Shown here in pieces: positions 17,143 to 25,869 of a stretch of 64,000 nucleotides of DNA. The stretch spans positions 166,468-230,467 of the forward strand of contig DATCTV010000034.1 in assembly GCA_036567785.1 (NCBI GenBank). The letters are read 5' to 3'. The notes below the pieces were generated by a model. That model saw only the letters and a list, made by a program, of their open reading frames with translations, was not told the origin of the DNA and did not search any database. Position 1 is the stretch's first letter. Each line of letters starts with the position of its first letter. The translations under genes and the position numbers were made by a program. This stretch comes from Desulfomonilia bacterium (GTDB lineage: Bacteria; Desulfobacterota; Desulfomonilia; UBA1062).

Positions 17143-18515
17143 GACATCAATTTGGATTCCATAATGGGAATCGCCTTATCGAGAGTATCTATTATCCGGT
17201 CTATCTCCTTTTTCTCGATGCACAGGGCAGGTGCGATGCATACAGTCTCCATGGATGACGAACGGATAAATATGCCCCTGTCCCAGCACTCTTCGGCGAG
17301 CACATGCGGGGCCGAGTTTTCAGGCAGTATCGCCGTACGCTTCTCCTTGTCGTCAACCAGTTCGATGGCAGCCACCAGACCGAGCCCGCGGACATCGCCG
17401 ACAGAACGGTGCCTGGTGAGCGTCTTTAGACCGTCAAGCATGTATTTGCCGTTCTCGGCCGCCTTCTCAACCAGGCCTTCCTCTTCGATCACCTTGATGT
17501 TCGCAAGGCCCGCCGCACATGCGACCGGATGGTTCATGTATGTAAACCCGTGCATAAGAGGCAGTCTCTCGTCCTGCAACTGGCCTATGGTATCATATAT
17601 GTCCGCGTTTATGACCGAAGCGCCCAACGGTATCTGGCCTGAACTGATGCCCTTTGCAAAGCTGAGCATGTCGGCGCGTATCCCCCCCCAGTACTCGTGA
17701 CCGAACATTTTGCCGGTGCGTCCGAAGCCCGTGATGACTTCGTCAAGAATAAGAAGAATGTCATTTTTATCGCATATTTCCCTTATCTTCGGAAAATACT
17801 CATCCGGAGGTACGATGACCCCTCCGCTTCCGATTACAGGTTCGGCGATGAAGGCAGCTATTGTTTCAGGGCCTTCGTTCTTGATGGTCTCTTCCATTTC
17901 CTCAATGCATTCGAATGCGCAGCCCGGATAGCTCTTTTCAAACTCGCACTGGTAGCAATATGGCGCCGAACACTGGATAAAGCCCTCGGCGAGCGGCTCT
18001 ATGTTCCAGTGGAACGGGAAAATGCCGGTGGCCGCTGTGGTGGAGAGCCCCATGCCATGATAGGAAAACCGGCGAGAAAGGATCTTGTTCTTGTCTGTCT
18101 GGCCCTTCAACTGCCAGTAGAGCCGTGCCAGCTTAAGGTTGGTCTCGTTTGTCTCACTGCCGCCGCAGGTAAACCATGTCCGCGTCAGATTGTAGGAAGG
18201 GTCAAGCATGGAGGCGACCTTTTCGGCCAGCTCGATTGAAGGAACCGTGCCGTGTCCGTGGAACGAGGTGAAGTATGATATCTTTTTCATCTGCTCATTA
18301 ACGGCCTCGATCACCTTGGGATGGTTGTGGCCGATAGCGACGCACCACAGACCTGAAAATCCGTCGATGTATTCTTTGCCGTCAAGGTCCCACATATATA
18401 CCCCCTGGCCCTTGACTATTATTCTGGGCGGCTCGTGGTCGAAATCTTTTGGATGAGTCAGCGGATGAATAAGATACTTCTTGTCCAGCGCAATCAGTTC
18501 CTCTTTTGATTTCAT
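17139..18515 (-). CDS. Class III PLP-dependent aminotransferase
   Basis: The 458-residue fold-type I aminotransferase carries the PLP lysine in SFAKGISSGQIPLGA (near residue 286), the LILDEVITGFGRTG Asp that contacts the cofactor, and GGSETNETNLK near the phosphate-binding site. Family members include omega-amino acid:pyruvate and putrescine aminotransferases. GGAGGAG precedes the ATG. It is coupled to the downstream epimerase gene and lies 31 bases after the SDR stop. It could transfer an amino group to or from a terminal aldehyde. The substrate is unknown. Confidence 0.88.
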   Translation of the reverse strand: MKSKEELIALDKKYLIHPLTHPKDFDHEPPRIIVKGQGVYMWDLDGKEYIDGFSGLWCVAIGHNHPKVIEAVNEQMKKISYFTSFHGHGTVPSIELAEKVASMLDPSYNLTRTWFTCGGSETNETNLKLARLYWQLKGQTDKNKILSRRFSYHGMGLSTTAATGIFPFHWNIEPLAEGFIQCSAPYCYQCEFEKSYPGCAFECIEEMEETIKNEGPETIAAFIAEPVIGSGGVIVPPDEYFPKIREICDKNDILLILDEVITGFGRTGKMFGHEYWGGIRADMLSFAKGISSGQIPLGASVINADIYDTIGQLQDERLPLMHGFTYMNHPVACAAGLANIKVIEEEGLVEKAAENGKYMLDGLKTLTRHRSVGDVRGLGLVAAIELVDDKEKRTAILPENSAPHVLAEECWDRGIFIRSSSMETVCIAPALCIEKKEIDRIIDTLDKAIPIMESKLMS

Positions 18516-18546
18516 AATCTCCTCCGGCTATATTTTTTATTGCAGC

Positions 18547-19368
18547 TCAAATTCCTGTCATCTGCGCAGAAATCTCCCAGAGTCTCGATGCAAGCACAGG
18601 ATCGAGAGCGTCTTTCTTTGGCCTTTTCGCCTTTTTTTTCTCATAATATTCACCTGAGACCCAGTCCTTTCCGGGTTCTCCTCCTGCAAGCCATACAAGA
18701 GTTTCCGCGCCTTTTTCCGGTGAACTCAGGAACAGGTGTTTCATCGGTGAATTATAAAGATAATAGATGAAACCCCTGGCATCACGCCCGAAGCTTGATG
18801 CGATATTGCCCGGATGGAAAGCGGCCGTGCTGATTCCTTGCGCAGACCATCGCCTGTGAATCTCTTTCATGAAAAGGATGTTTTCGAGCTTTGAAGCGCA
18901 ATATGCCTTCATGGCGGTATATTTTTTCTCGTTCTCAAGATCGTCAAGACTCACCTTGCCGTACTTGTGGCCGACGCTCGAGGTTATGATGATGCTGGCC
19001 TTTGATGATATCAGCCTTTCTTTCAAAAGATTGGTTAAGAGGAATGCCGCCAGGTGATTCACCTGGAATGTGATTTCATGGCCGTCCTTTGTAAGTGTCC
19101 GGTCGTTCCAGGTCATGCCTGCGTTGTTTACAAGAACGTCGATCTGTCCGTATTTCTGAAGAAGTTCTCCGGCAATCCTTCTTACCTGTGACAGATCCGC
19201 GTAATCAGCGGTGAATCCGTCTGTTCCCAGTTCATCCGCTATCGCTTTAGTCTTTTCCTTGGAGCGTCCGACCACCACGACCCGCGCCCCCCGGCGGTGA
19301 AGCATCCTTGCGGCGTTTGCCCCTATGCCGTCACTGGCTCCTGTGATTATTATTGTTTTCTTTTCCAT
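18547..19368 (-). CDS. Short-chain dehydrogenase/reductase
   Basis: A classical SDR of 273 residues from the ATG at 19368 (AAAGGA 6 bases upstream; a TTG two codons earlier is less likely). It has TGASDGIG for NAD(P) binding, NNAG, the catalytic serine in TSSVGHKYGK and YCASK. The C-terminal layout resembles retinol dehydrogenase/WW-oxidoreductase-like SDRs, which often act on lipophilic alcohols. The gene overlaps the upstream alcohol dehydrogenase by about 38 bases. Confidence 0.87.
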   Translation of the reverse strand: MEKKTIIITGASDGIGANAARMLHRRGARVVVVGRSKEKTKAIADELGTDGFTADYADLSQVRRIAGELLQKYGQIDVLVNNAGMTWNDRTLTKDGHEITFQVNHLAAFLLTNLLKERLISSKASIIITSSVGHKYGKVSLDDLENEKKYTAMKAYCASKLENILFMKEIHRRWSAQGISTAAFHPGNIASSFGRDARGFIYYLYNSPMKHLFLSSPEKGAETLVWLAGGEPGKDWVSGEYYEKKKAKRPKKDALDPVLASRLWEISAQMTGI

Positions 19369-20584
19369 CTGCAATCCTTTCCGTTTGCTTCATTTCAAAA
19401 ACGACCTTGATGACCGACCCCGGGTTTTCCCGTATTGCCCGGAAGGCTTCCCTGTAATCTTCAAGAGCAAATCGATGAGAGATAAACCCGTCGAACCCGA
19501 TACGTCCTTCCACCGCCCATTTTATCGCAAGCTCAAATGAACTGATCTTCCTTCCTTCGTATTCTTCCATGCCGTGAGCGTTGACGCCTGTCATTCTGAG
19601 TTCCTGATTCCACAGCGGAGTGATGTCAAAGTCTACAGGCTTCAACTGTGTTCCAACCATCACATAATCACCTCGCGGCGCTAGCCAGCGCAGCGAATCG
19701 TGGATGGTCGAGCTTGATCCGACCGAATCATAAATAACATCAAACCCTCCAAGTAGAGTGCTGTTTTTCATGTGCCCGTGAAAGACCTGTGCGCCGGTGG
19801 CAATACCTGCGGCATCATATGCATTTCCACCCGGCAGTGCCTCTGCTCCCATGCGTTTTGCAAATTCCAGTTTGAGAGGGAACGGCTCCGTCACAAAGAC
19901 CCTGCTCTCTGGGCAAACCGCTTTTGCTATCTGTATGATGTTGAGCCCTATCGTCCCGGCACCGATCACCAGTATCTTATCACCGGGCGATGGCAGCCTC
20001 CTGAACACCGTGTGTAAAGAAACCGCCGCAGGTTCGACAAGAACCGCCTGTTCATCGGTAAGCTCCTCCGGAATCCTGATAAGCTGCTCTTCATGAGCGA
20101 TAAATATATCGCTGAATGCCGCGCCAAGGTCCGAAGGCATCTTCCTTGAAGGAAAAGCCTGACATAGAGGAAAATTTCCTTCACTGCAGGGCAAACACGG
20201 CGGATCGATTTCAAGGGTGGCGCAGCAGGCAGTATAGCGCTGCATGGCCACCCTGTCGCCGGTCTTCAGGCCGGTGACGCCCGGGCCTGTTTCAACAACC
20301 CTCGCTGCCATTTCATGTCCCATGAAGACTTCGGGGAAAGGAGGGAGGGCTGCCATGGAGATACTAAGCCCCGCCTTTATGAAAAAAAGCGCGATATCCG
20401 AACCGCAGATGCCGGCCAGTTCGGGTTTTACCCGGACAAAACGTGGCCCGGGCAAAGGTTTGTCAGGATACGACCTCAGCCTGACGGGCGAGAGGCGGGA
20501 ATAATACAGGCCCGGAAACTTCGGGCCCAATCCCTTTGTAGCCAGAATCCTCAAAGGGCTGATGTCAAACACCAGCGTTTTCAT
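19331..20584 (-). CDS. Zinc-dependent alcohol dehydrogenase (MDR family)
   Basis: This medium-chain dehydrogenase of 417 residues has catalytic zinc ligands in GICGSD and MGHEM, and a structural-zinc lobe with four cysteines (CATLEIDPPC, LPCSEG, PLC). The Rossmann motif is VIGAGTIGLN. The ATG at 20584 is preferred to the adjacent TTG at 20587; AGGTGA lies just before. It follows the transketolase C-terminal gene by 4 bases. The N-terminus is longer than in typical MDR enzymes by some 40 residues. It probably oxidises a secondary alcohol or polyol in the pathway. Confidence 0.88.
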   Translation of the reverse strand: MKTLVFDISPLRILATKGLGPKFPGLYYSRLSPVRLRSYPDKPLPGPRFVRVKPELAGICGSDIALFFIKAGLSISMAALPPFPEVFMGHEMAARVVETGPGVTGLKTGDRVAMQRYTACCATLEIDPPCLPCSEGNFPLCQAFPSRKMPSDLGAAFSDIFIAHEEQLIRIPEELTDEQAVLVEPAAVSLHTVFRRLPSPGDKILVIGAGTIGLNIIQIAKAVCPESRVFVTEPFPLKLEFAKRMGAEALPGGNAYDAAGIATGAQVFHGHMKNSTLLGGFDVIYDSVGSSSTIHDSLRWLAPRGDYVMVGTQLKPVDFDITPLWNQELRMTGVNAHGMEEYEGRKISSFELAIKWAVEGRIGFDGFISHRFALEDYREAFRAIRENPGSVIKVVFEMKQTERIADGKENNNNHRSQ

Positions 20585-20588
20585 CAAT

Positions 20589-21584
20589 TCACCTGTTTAC
20601 AAGTTCAAGCACAGATTTGCGTATCCCGTCGCTGTCCAGTCCGTATCGCGGATAGAGGTCTTCGGGATATCCTATCGCAGAATAACAGTCCGGAACCCCT
20701 ACGCGTTTGAACCTGACTCCAAGGCCCGCATCGGAAAGTGTTTCGGCAACCGCCCCCCCAAGGCCTCCGATTATCGAGTGTTCTTCGGCGGTGATGATTC
20801 CGCCGGTCTCACGCGCCGCTTTCAGGACCGCCTCGACATCAAGAGGCTTTATTGTGTGCATGTTGATAACCCGTATGCCGATGCCCTCGTTCTCGAGCGA
20901 ATCCGCAGCATCCATAGCCGCTTTTACACATACCCCGCAGGCGATCACTGTCATATCACTTCCGTAATCCCGCATGACGATGCTCTTACCGAACTCGAAA
21001 TCATATGTATCATCAGTATAGGCGAGCGGTTCGAGCGAGCGGCCGATTCGTATGTAGATGGGGCCGTTGTAGTTTTCACCGGCGCGAACGGCCTTGCCGG
21101 TCTCTATGGTGTCAGCAGGCACCACCACGGTCATGTTGGCCATTGAGCGCAGGATGGCGATATCCTCCGTGGCATGGTGCGTGGTTCCTCCATTGCCCAT
21201 GGAAAGCCCGCTGTGGGTTGCAATCATCCGCACATTGAGATTCGGATAGGCTATGTCGGTACGGATGGCCTCGGCGCAGCGTAGCGAAAGGAACACGGCC
21301 ATGCTTGAAAGATAAGGCAGCTTGCCGCTCACGGCCATTCCTGCAGCAGCCGCCACCATGTTTGTTTCGGCTATCCCGAAGTTGAAGAAACGCTCGGGAT
21401 AATACTTTTTGAATGTGCCGGTCTTGTTGGAGCGCATCAGGTCAGAGGTTAGAACAACGATGTCCGGATTATTCTTTGCCATATCGGAGATGACCTGTCC
21501 GTAGACCTCGGCCTGCGAGATCATGTCGTATGTCTCCATGGTGAAGACAAACCCCTCAATTATTAAGCCGGCGGTATCACTCAT
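20589..21584 (-). CDS. Transketolase, C-terminal (pyrimidine plus transketolase-C) subunit
   Basis: This 331-residue protein equals the second half of a transketolase. The pyrimidine-binding domain carries the catalytic glutamate in FGIAETNMVAAAAG, followed by SMGNGGTTHHATED and a transketolase-C domain. Its start codon overlaps the stop of the N-terminal subunit by one base (TAATG) with GGAGGG 7 bases upstream, so the two halves are made together. Split transketolases move two-carbon units between sugar phosphates. Several are specialised in sugar catabolism rather than the pentose phosphate pathway. The context here points to a dedicated role. Confidence 0.92.
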   Translation of the reverse strand: MSDTAGLIIEGFVFTMETYDMISQAEVYGQVISDMAKNNPDIVVLTSDLMRSNKTGTFKKYYPERFFNFGIAETNMVAAAAGMAVSGKLPYLSSMAVFLSLRCAEAIRTDIAYPNLNVRMIATHSGLSMGNGGTTHHATEDIAILRSMANMTVVVPADTIETGKAVRAGENYNGPIYIRIGRSLEPLAYTDDTYDFEFGKSIVMRDYGSDMTVIACGVCVKAAMDAADSLENEGIGIRVINMHTIKPLDVEAVLKAARETGGIITAEEHSIIGGLGGAVAETLSDAGLGVRFKRVGVPDCYSAIGYPEDLYPRYGLDSDGIRKSVLELVNR

Positions 21585-22453
21585 TATTTTACCCTCCCTG
21601 CCGGACAGGTGCGGTCGATGCTGTCACATGCGTCTTTTGCGGTCTTTGTGTCCAGCATGGTGTAGTGATATATCGGGTTGTTTTCCATGAAGTCCACCCC
21701 CTTGCCCTTTACGGTTCGGGCTATGACAAGCTGCGGTACACGGCCCTCAGCAGGTTCCAGACCGTCGAACGTATCTATCAGGGACGCCATGTCGTGTCCG
21801 TCAATATCATATACCTTCCAGCCGAACGATTCCCAGCGTTCTCTGAGTGGTTCAAGTGCCATGATCTCCTCGGTGGCTCCATCCAGACTGAAGAAGTTGC
21901 GGTCTATTATAGCCACCATATTGCCCAGCTTGAAATGACTTGCTGCCATTGCCGCCTCCCATACCATGCCTTCGTCCAGCTCTCCGTCGCCCATTAGAAC
22001 AAAAATTCTGTATGAACGCTTGTCAAGACGGGCCGACAGGGCCATTCCCACGCCGATTGAAAGTCCGTGGCCCAAAGAGCCGGTGCTCATCTCAACCCCT
22101 GGTATCTTGTGCATATCCGGATGCATGCCGAAGGGACTGTCGAGCTTGTTGAATGTTGAAAGCCATTCGCCGGGAAAGAATCCGAGATCGGCCAGTATGG
22201 GAATATAGCCTATTGCCCCATGCCCCTTGGACAGTACGAAGCGGTCTCTCTCAGGCCAGCTGGGGTTCTTGGGGTCAATCCTTAAAACATGATAATAAAG
22301 GGCTACGATGATGTCCATCATGGAGAAGGAGCCTCCCATGTGGCCTCCGGTTGCGACTGCGGCAAGCTCGATAACTTTTTTCCTTAGATCCCTGGCCTTT
22401 TCATCAAGGAAGTCGAGAAGTTCAGCCCTGTTCTTAAATTCCTTTGGCTGCAT
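21584..22453 (-). CDS. Transketolase, N-terminal (thiamine diphosphate) subunit
   Basis: The 289-residue N-terminal half of a split transketolase. The thiamine diphosphate motif starts at GDGELDEG and ends at the RN of AIIDRN. Substrate or cofactor histidines are seen in GHMGGS, KGHGAIG and GSLGHG. The ATG at 22453 has a strong AAGGAGGTG site; a TTG five codons earlier is unlikely. It is the first gene of the long minus-strand run, so the promoter should lie in the spacer 22454-22645 that it shares with the divergent penicillin-binding protein gene. Confidence 0.92.
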   Translation of the reverse strand: MQPKEFKNRAELLDFLDEKARDLRKKVIELAAVATGGHMGGSFSMMDIIVALYYHVLRIDPKNPSWPERDRFVLSKGHGAIGYIPILADLGFFPGEWLSTFNKLDSPFGMHPDMHKIPGVEMSTGSLGHGLSIGVGMALSARLDKRSYRIFVLMGDGELDEGMVWEAAMAASHFKLGNMVAIIDRNFFSLDGATEEIMALEPLRERWESFGWKVYDIDGHDMASLIDTFDGLEPAEGRVPQLVIARTVKGKGVDFMENNPIYHYTMLDTKTAKDACDSIDRTCPAGRVK

Positions 22454-22619
22454 GCACACCTCCTTCAATTACTAAATGAATTAATGGTTGCCGGACAAAG
22501 GAGAGGATCTTTATTAATAGCATTTGTTTAATAATTAAGTAAAACCGTTTTGTTAAAAGACAATACCTGAGCATATTTTTTTAAATATACAGTCTTAAAA
22601 GGCATATGAGGACGAAGTA

Positions 22620-22648
22620 TTGACACCCGGATACTCACCTAATATATG
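22620..22648 (+). promoter_or_regulatory. Candidate sigma-70 promoter overlapping the PBP start
   Basis: TTGACA at 22620-22625 is followed, after exactly 17 bases, by TATATG at 22643-22648. The -10 box would overlap the first ATG of the penicillin-binding protein gene. Transcription would then begin near 22655, where an in-frame GTG lies, which would imply a leaderless message or a start different from the one annotated. Confidence 0.35.
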
Positions 22649-24952
22649 GGTCATGTGAGGAAAAAACATATTTTGCTGATCTCGCTGCTGGTCTTATTTG
22701 CCATGGCAATAGCGGTATCATCTTTTTCCATCTACAAGGCATATAACAGGATAAAGCACCTCGGCAAAGGGCCGGAATGGCATATCCCATCCAGAATATA
22801 TTCAAGCGAGACAGTCCTTAAACCCGGTACAAACATTGATTTGATCGGAATAGATGCCAGATTGAAACGGCTGCGTTATCATCAGACGAAAAGACTGAGT
22901 TCACCGGGAGATTTCAGAAAAACCGATCAGGCATATTTTATATACCTTAATGAATTCGATTACCCTGAAGAAAAAACCAAACCCAGGAAGATAAAGCTGT
23001 CACTTGAAGGAAGAACAATCAAACAGATCACCGACCCTGATTCGGGCAGCGAATTGAAAGAGGCGGCCCTTGAACCTGAAGACTTTGCAGCAATCTATGA
23101 CCAGAGCTTCGAGGATCGAACGCTGGTTACCTTGCAGGACTGCCCGAAGGTGCTCACAGATGCCATCATAGCGACAGAGGACAAACATTTCTATGAGAAC
23201 TGGGGAATAGACCCGCTCCGCATTTTCAAGGCAGGCATAGTAAACATCAGGGAGGGCAGGATATCCCAGGGCGGATCGACCATCACTCAGCAGCTCGTGA
23301 AGAACATCTTTCTTACAAGCGACAGGACTTTTTCCCGAAAAATAAAGGAGCTATGGCTGTCGATCGTGTTGAACGTCCTTTATTCCAAAGATCAAATCCT
23401 CGAGATGTACATAAATGAAGTCTATCTCGGCCAGCGCGGCAATGCCAGCATATGCGGGTTCGGCAGGGCATCACGTGTATATTTCGACAAGGACGTCAAG
23501 GACCTTAACCTTCAGCAAGCGGCATTTCTTGCAGGCATAATATGCAGCCCTAACCTGTATTCACCCTGGAAACACCCTGAAGATGCTAAAGAGAGACGAA
23601 ACACGGTCCTTGCCCTGATGCGGGACCAGAATAAAATAACGGAAAAGGAATATCAGAAAGCCATCAAAACCCCGCTGGGTGTTGCGCCGTTTTCACCGAA
23701 AACGAGGTATGCCCCTTATTTTGTCGATTATATCCTGAACCAGATGGAAGATGACATTCCTGCCGGAGATCTGTCAAAAGGCGGCTACAGCATCTACACC
23801 ACACTGGACATGACGGTGCAGCTCGCGCTGGAAAACAAACTTGAAAAAGGACTCAGAAACCTTGGAAACCAGAGACTACAGGGTGCTGTGGTTGCAGTGA
23901 ACCCGAACACCGGAGAAATCCTTGGAATGTCCGGAGGCCGCAGCTACTCATATTCTCAGTTCAACAGGGCTGTTCAGATGAGACGTCAGATAGGCTCACT
24001 GATCAAGCCTTTTATCTATTATGAGGCCTTGAAAAAAGGATACACCCTTAACAGGATGCTGGATGACAGTCCGTATACGATGCCTCAGGGTGACGGCACG
24101 GAATGGACGCCCTCCAACTTTGACAATGTATCGCACGGCAGCATAACAATGGCCGAAGCGCTTATTCAATCCTACAACATAGCAACAGTAAGACTCGGAA
24201 TGGATGTCGGCGTTGCAGATGTCGCATCCCTGATCAGGGACTTGTTTCCAGGCCAGAAGGTAAAGGAAAACCCTTCCCTGCTGTTGGGCGCCATGGAAAG
24301 CTCTCCTCTGGATATGGCCATCATGTTCTCCGCTTTTGCCAATGGCGGATACAGGGTCAAGGCTTCGGCCATCAAGGCGGTTAAGGTCAAGAATGATGTT
24401 GTTTACAGGGGAAGTTCCTACGCACCCGATAAAAGACTTGATGATACTGCGGTATTTCTGATCGATTTCTGCCTTATGGATGTGATCAGGTTCGGGACGG
24501 GAAAAACCGCCTCCGGATATGGAATGCCTGACGGCGTATGCGGCAAGACCGGTACCACAAACGATTTGCGTGATTCCTGGTTCGCATGTTTCACAAAGGA
24601 TATATCCCTTGTGTCCTGGGTCGGGATGGATAATAACAGCCCGGCAGGTTTTACCGGTGCAACCGGCGCCATGCCCATTGCCGCCATGATAATGGCCTCA
24701 CTCGGGCATGTCAGGCAGATACCTCAACCTGAAGGGATCGTTTTAAAGGATATTGACCCGGCAAGCGGCAAACTGGCCATGGAAACCGCCCCGAAGATAC
24801 TTCTCCCGTTTGTCGAAGGAACCGAGCCCACCGAATATTCGGACGGAGTTCCCGTTCCCGTAGAGATCCCTGCTGATGATTCGAAGGAAAACAAATCGCC
24901 CGCTCCGGCTGAAAAGGAAAAGGCGCCCGAAGGGGCAAAGGTTGTTTTCTGA
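22646..24952 (+). CDS. Bifunctional class A penicillin-binding protein (PBP1b-like)
   Basis: The protein has 768 residues: a short cytoplasmic tail and one transmembrane helix (about 8-28), a UB2H-like region, a GT51 glycosyltransferase domain (catalytic Glu in ATEDKHFYE near 175; QGGSTITQQL), then a transpeptidase domain with SLIK (active serine near 450), SYN and KTGTT. The C-terminal tail is proline- and lysine-rich. It polymerises and cross-links peptidoglycan at the inner membrane. The start is uncertain: no good ribosome site precedes the ATG at 22646 and an in-frame GTG follows at 22655. Its stop directly abuts the next start. Confidence 0.93.
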   Translation: MGHVRKKHILLISLLVLFAMAIAVSSFSIYKAYNRIKHLGKGPEWHIPSRIYSSETVLKPGTNIDLIGIDARLKRLRYHQTKRLSSPGDFRKTDQAYFIYLNEFDYPEEKTKPRKIKLSLEGRTIKQITDPDSGSELKEAALEPEDFAAIYDQSFEDRTLVTLQDCPKVLTDAIIATEDKHFYENWGIDPLRIFKAGIVNIREGRISQGGSTITQQLVKNIFLTSDRTFSRKIKELWLSIVLNVLYSKDQILEMYINEVYLGQRGNASICGFGRASRVYFDKDVKDLNLQQAAFLAGIICSPNLYSPWKHPEDAKERRNTVLALMRDQNKITEKEYQKAIKTPLGVAPFSPKTRYAPYFVDYILNQMEDDIPAGDLSKGGYSIYTTLDMTVQLALENKLEKGLRNLGNQRLQGAVVAVNPNTGEILGMSGGRSYSYSQFNRAVQMRRQIGSLIKPFIYYEALKKGYTLNRMLDDSPYTMPQGDGTEWTPSNFDNVSHGSITMAEALIQSYNIATVRLGMDVGVADVASLIRDLFPGQKVKENPSLLLGAMESSPLDMAIMFSAFANGGYRVKASAIKAVKVKNDVVYRGSSYAPDKRLDDTAVFLIDFCLMDVIRFGTGKTASGYGMPDGVCGKTGTTNDLRDSWFACFTKDISLVSWVGMDNNSPAGFTGATGAMPIAAMIMASLGHVRQIPQPEGIVLKDIDPASGKLAMETAPKILLPFVEGTEPTEYSDGVPVPVEIPADDSKENKSPAPAEKEKAPEGAKVVF

Positions 24953-25780
24953 ATGGGTTCCGGCGGGATAAAAAGTTTACTCCTGACAATAATAATCACT
25001 GTCGCCATTGCCCTGGCCGGATGCTCACACAAACCTGAAGTAAAACAGCTACCCTATTTCCCGCCTAAAAAAGATCAGCCGAAGGCCGCCGCAAGACCGG
25101 CCGCACCCGAACTTAAACGCATGGGATACACCGTTCAGGTGGGTGCTTTTTCAAATGTCGATAACGCGATCAGGCTTACGAAATCTCTTGAAAAGGAAGG
25201 CCTTGACGCGTTTTATTACAGGAATTCAGCCGGTCTTTTCAGGGTAAGGTTCGGTGACTACAAGACCAGGGCCGAGGCGGAAAAGGCCGCCGGGGAAATT
25301 ATCAGCAAAGGCATCGCGGAAACATACCGCATTATTTCTCCGGGTGAATATATCCAGACAAAAAACAATATTCCGGACAAAAGCATATCTGTCACCGGGG
25401 ATTCCCTCAGGGAACACATTGTAGTGACTGCATCAGGTTTTGTTGGTCTGCCCTATCAATGGGGAGACATCTCGCCTACGAAGGGATTTGACTGCAGCAG
25501 CCTTGTCATGGCCGTTTTCCAGCTTAACGGACTCGTTGTCCCCAGGACGTCAAAAGATCAGTTCATAAACGGCGTACCTGTTGATCCCGAAAACCTCGAT
25601 AAAGGAGATCTTCTCTTTTTTACGACAAACGGGACCGGACAGATAAGTCATGTCGGAATCTACGTCGGCGACGGCATGTTCATTCATGCCCCGGGCAAGG
25701 GCAAACCCATACGAGAGGAATCACTTAACACACAGTATTATCGCGACAGGTACATGGGTGCATGCACATACCTTCAATAG
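24953..25780 (+). CDS. SPOR and NlpC/P60 domain lipoprotein (peptidoglycan endopeptidase)
   Basis: The protein has 275 residues. A lipobox LAGC puts the lipidated Cys at residue 23. After a proline-rich linker, a SPOR domain (about 57-130, TVQVGAFSN) binds denuded glycan strands. An NlpC/P60 peptidase (about 150-275) follows with Cys in FDCSS, His in SHVGIYVG and a third polar His in FIHAPGKG. It should cut stem peptides in the periplasm, near division sites. The start ATG directly follows the PBP stop, so the two wall enzymes form an operon: one builds wall, the other trims it. Confidence 0.9.
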   Translation: MGSGGIKSLLLTIIITVAIALAGCSHKPEVKQLPYFPPKKDQPKAAARPAAPELKRMGYTVQVGAFSNVDNAIRLTKSLEKEGLDAFYYRNSAGLFRVRFGDYKTRAEAEKAAGEIISKGIAETYRIISPGEYIQTKNNIPDKSISVTGDSLREHIVVTASGFVGLPYQWGDISPTKGFDCSSLVMAVFQLNGLVVPRTSKDQFINGVPVDPENLDKGDLLFFTTNGTGQISHVGIYVGDGMFIHAPGKGKPIREESLNTQYYRDRYMGACTYLQ

Positions 25781-25869
25781 CATCACTTAGCATTTCACAG
25801 GGAAATTTATTTGATGAAACAAAAAATGAATGGTATTCATCACTTTAAAAAAGGCGGTGAATAAAGGCT

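Noticed and set aside
16117-18515. Hopanoid biosynthesis genes (HpnA-like epimerase with HpnO-like aminotransferase)
   Set aside because: The similarity is only at superfamily level and no squalene-hopene cyclase, HpnH or HpnG gene is nearby, so I did not use hpn gene names.
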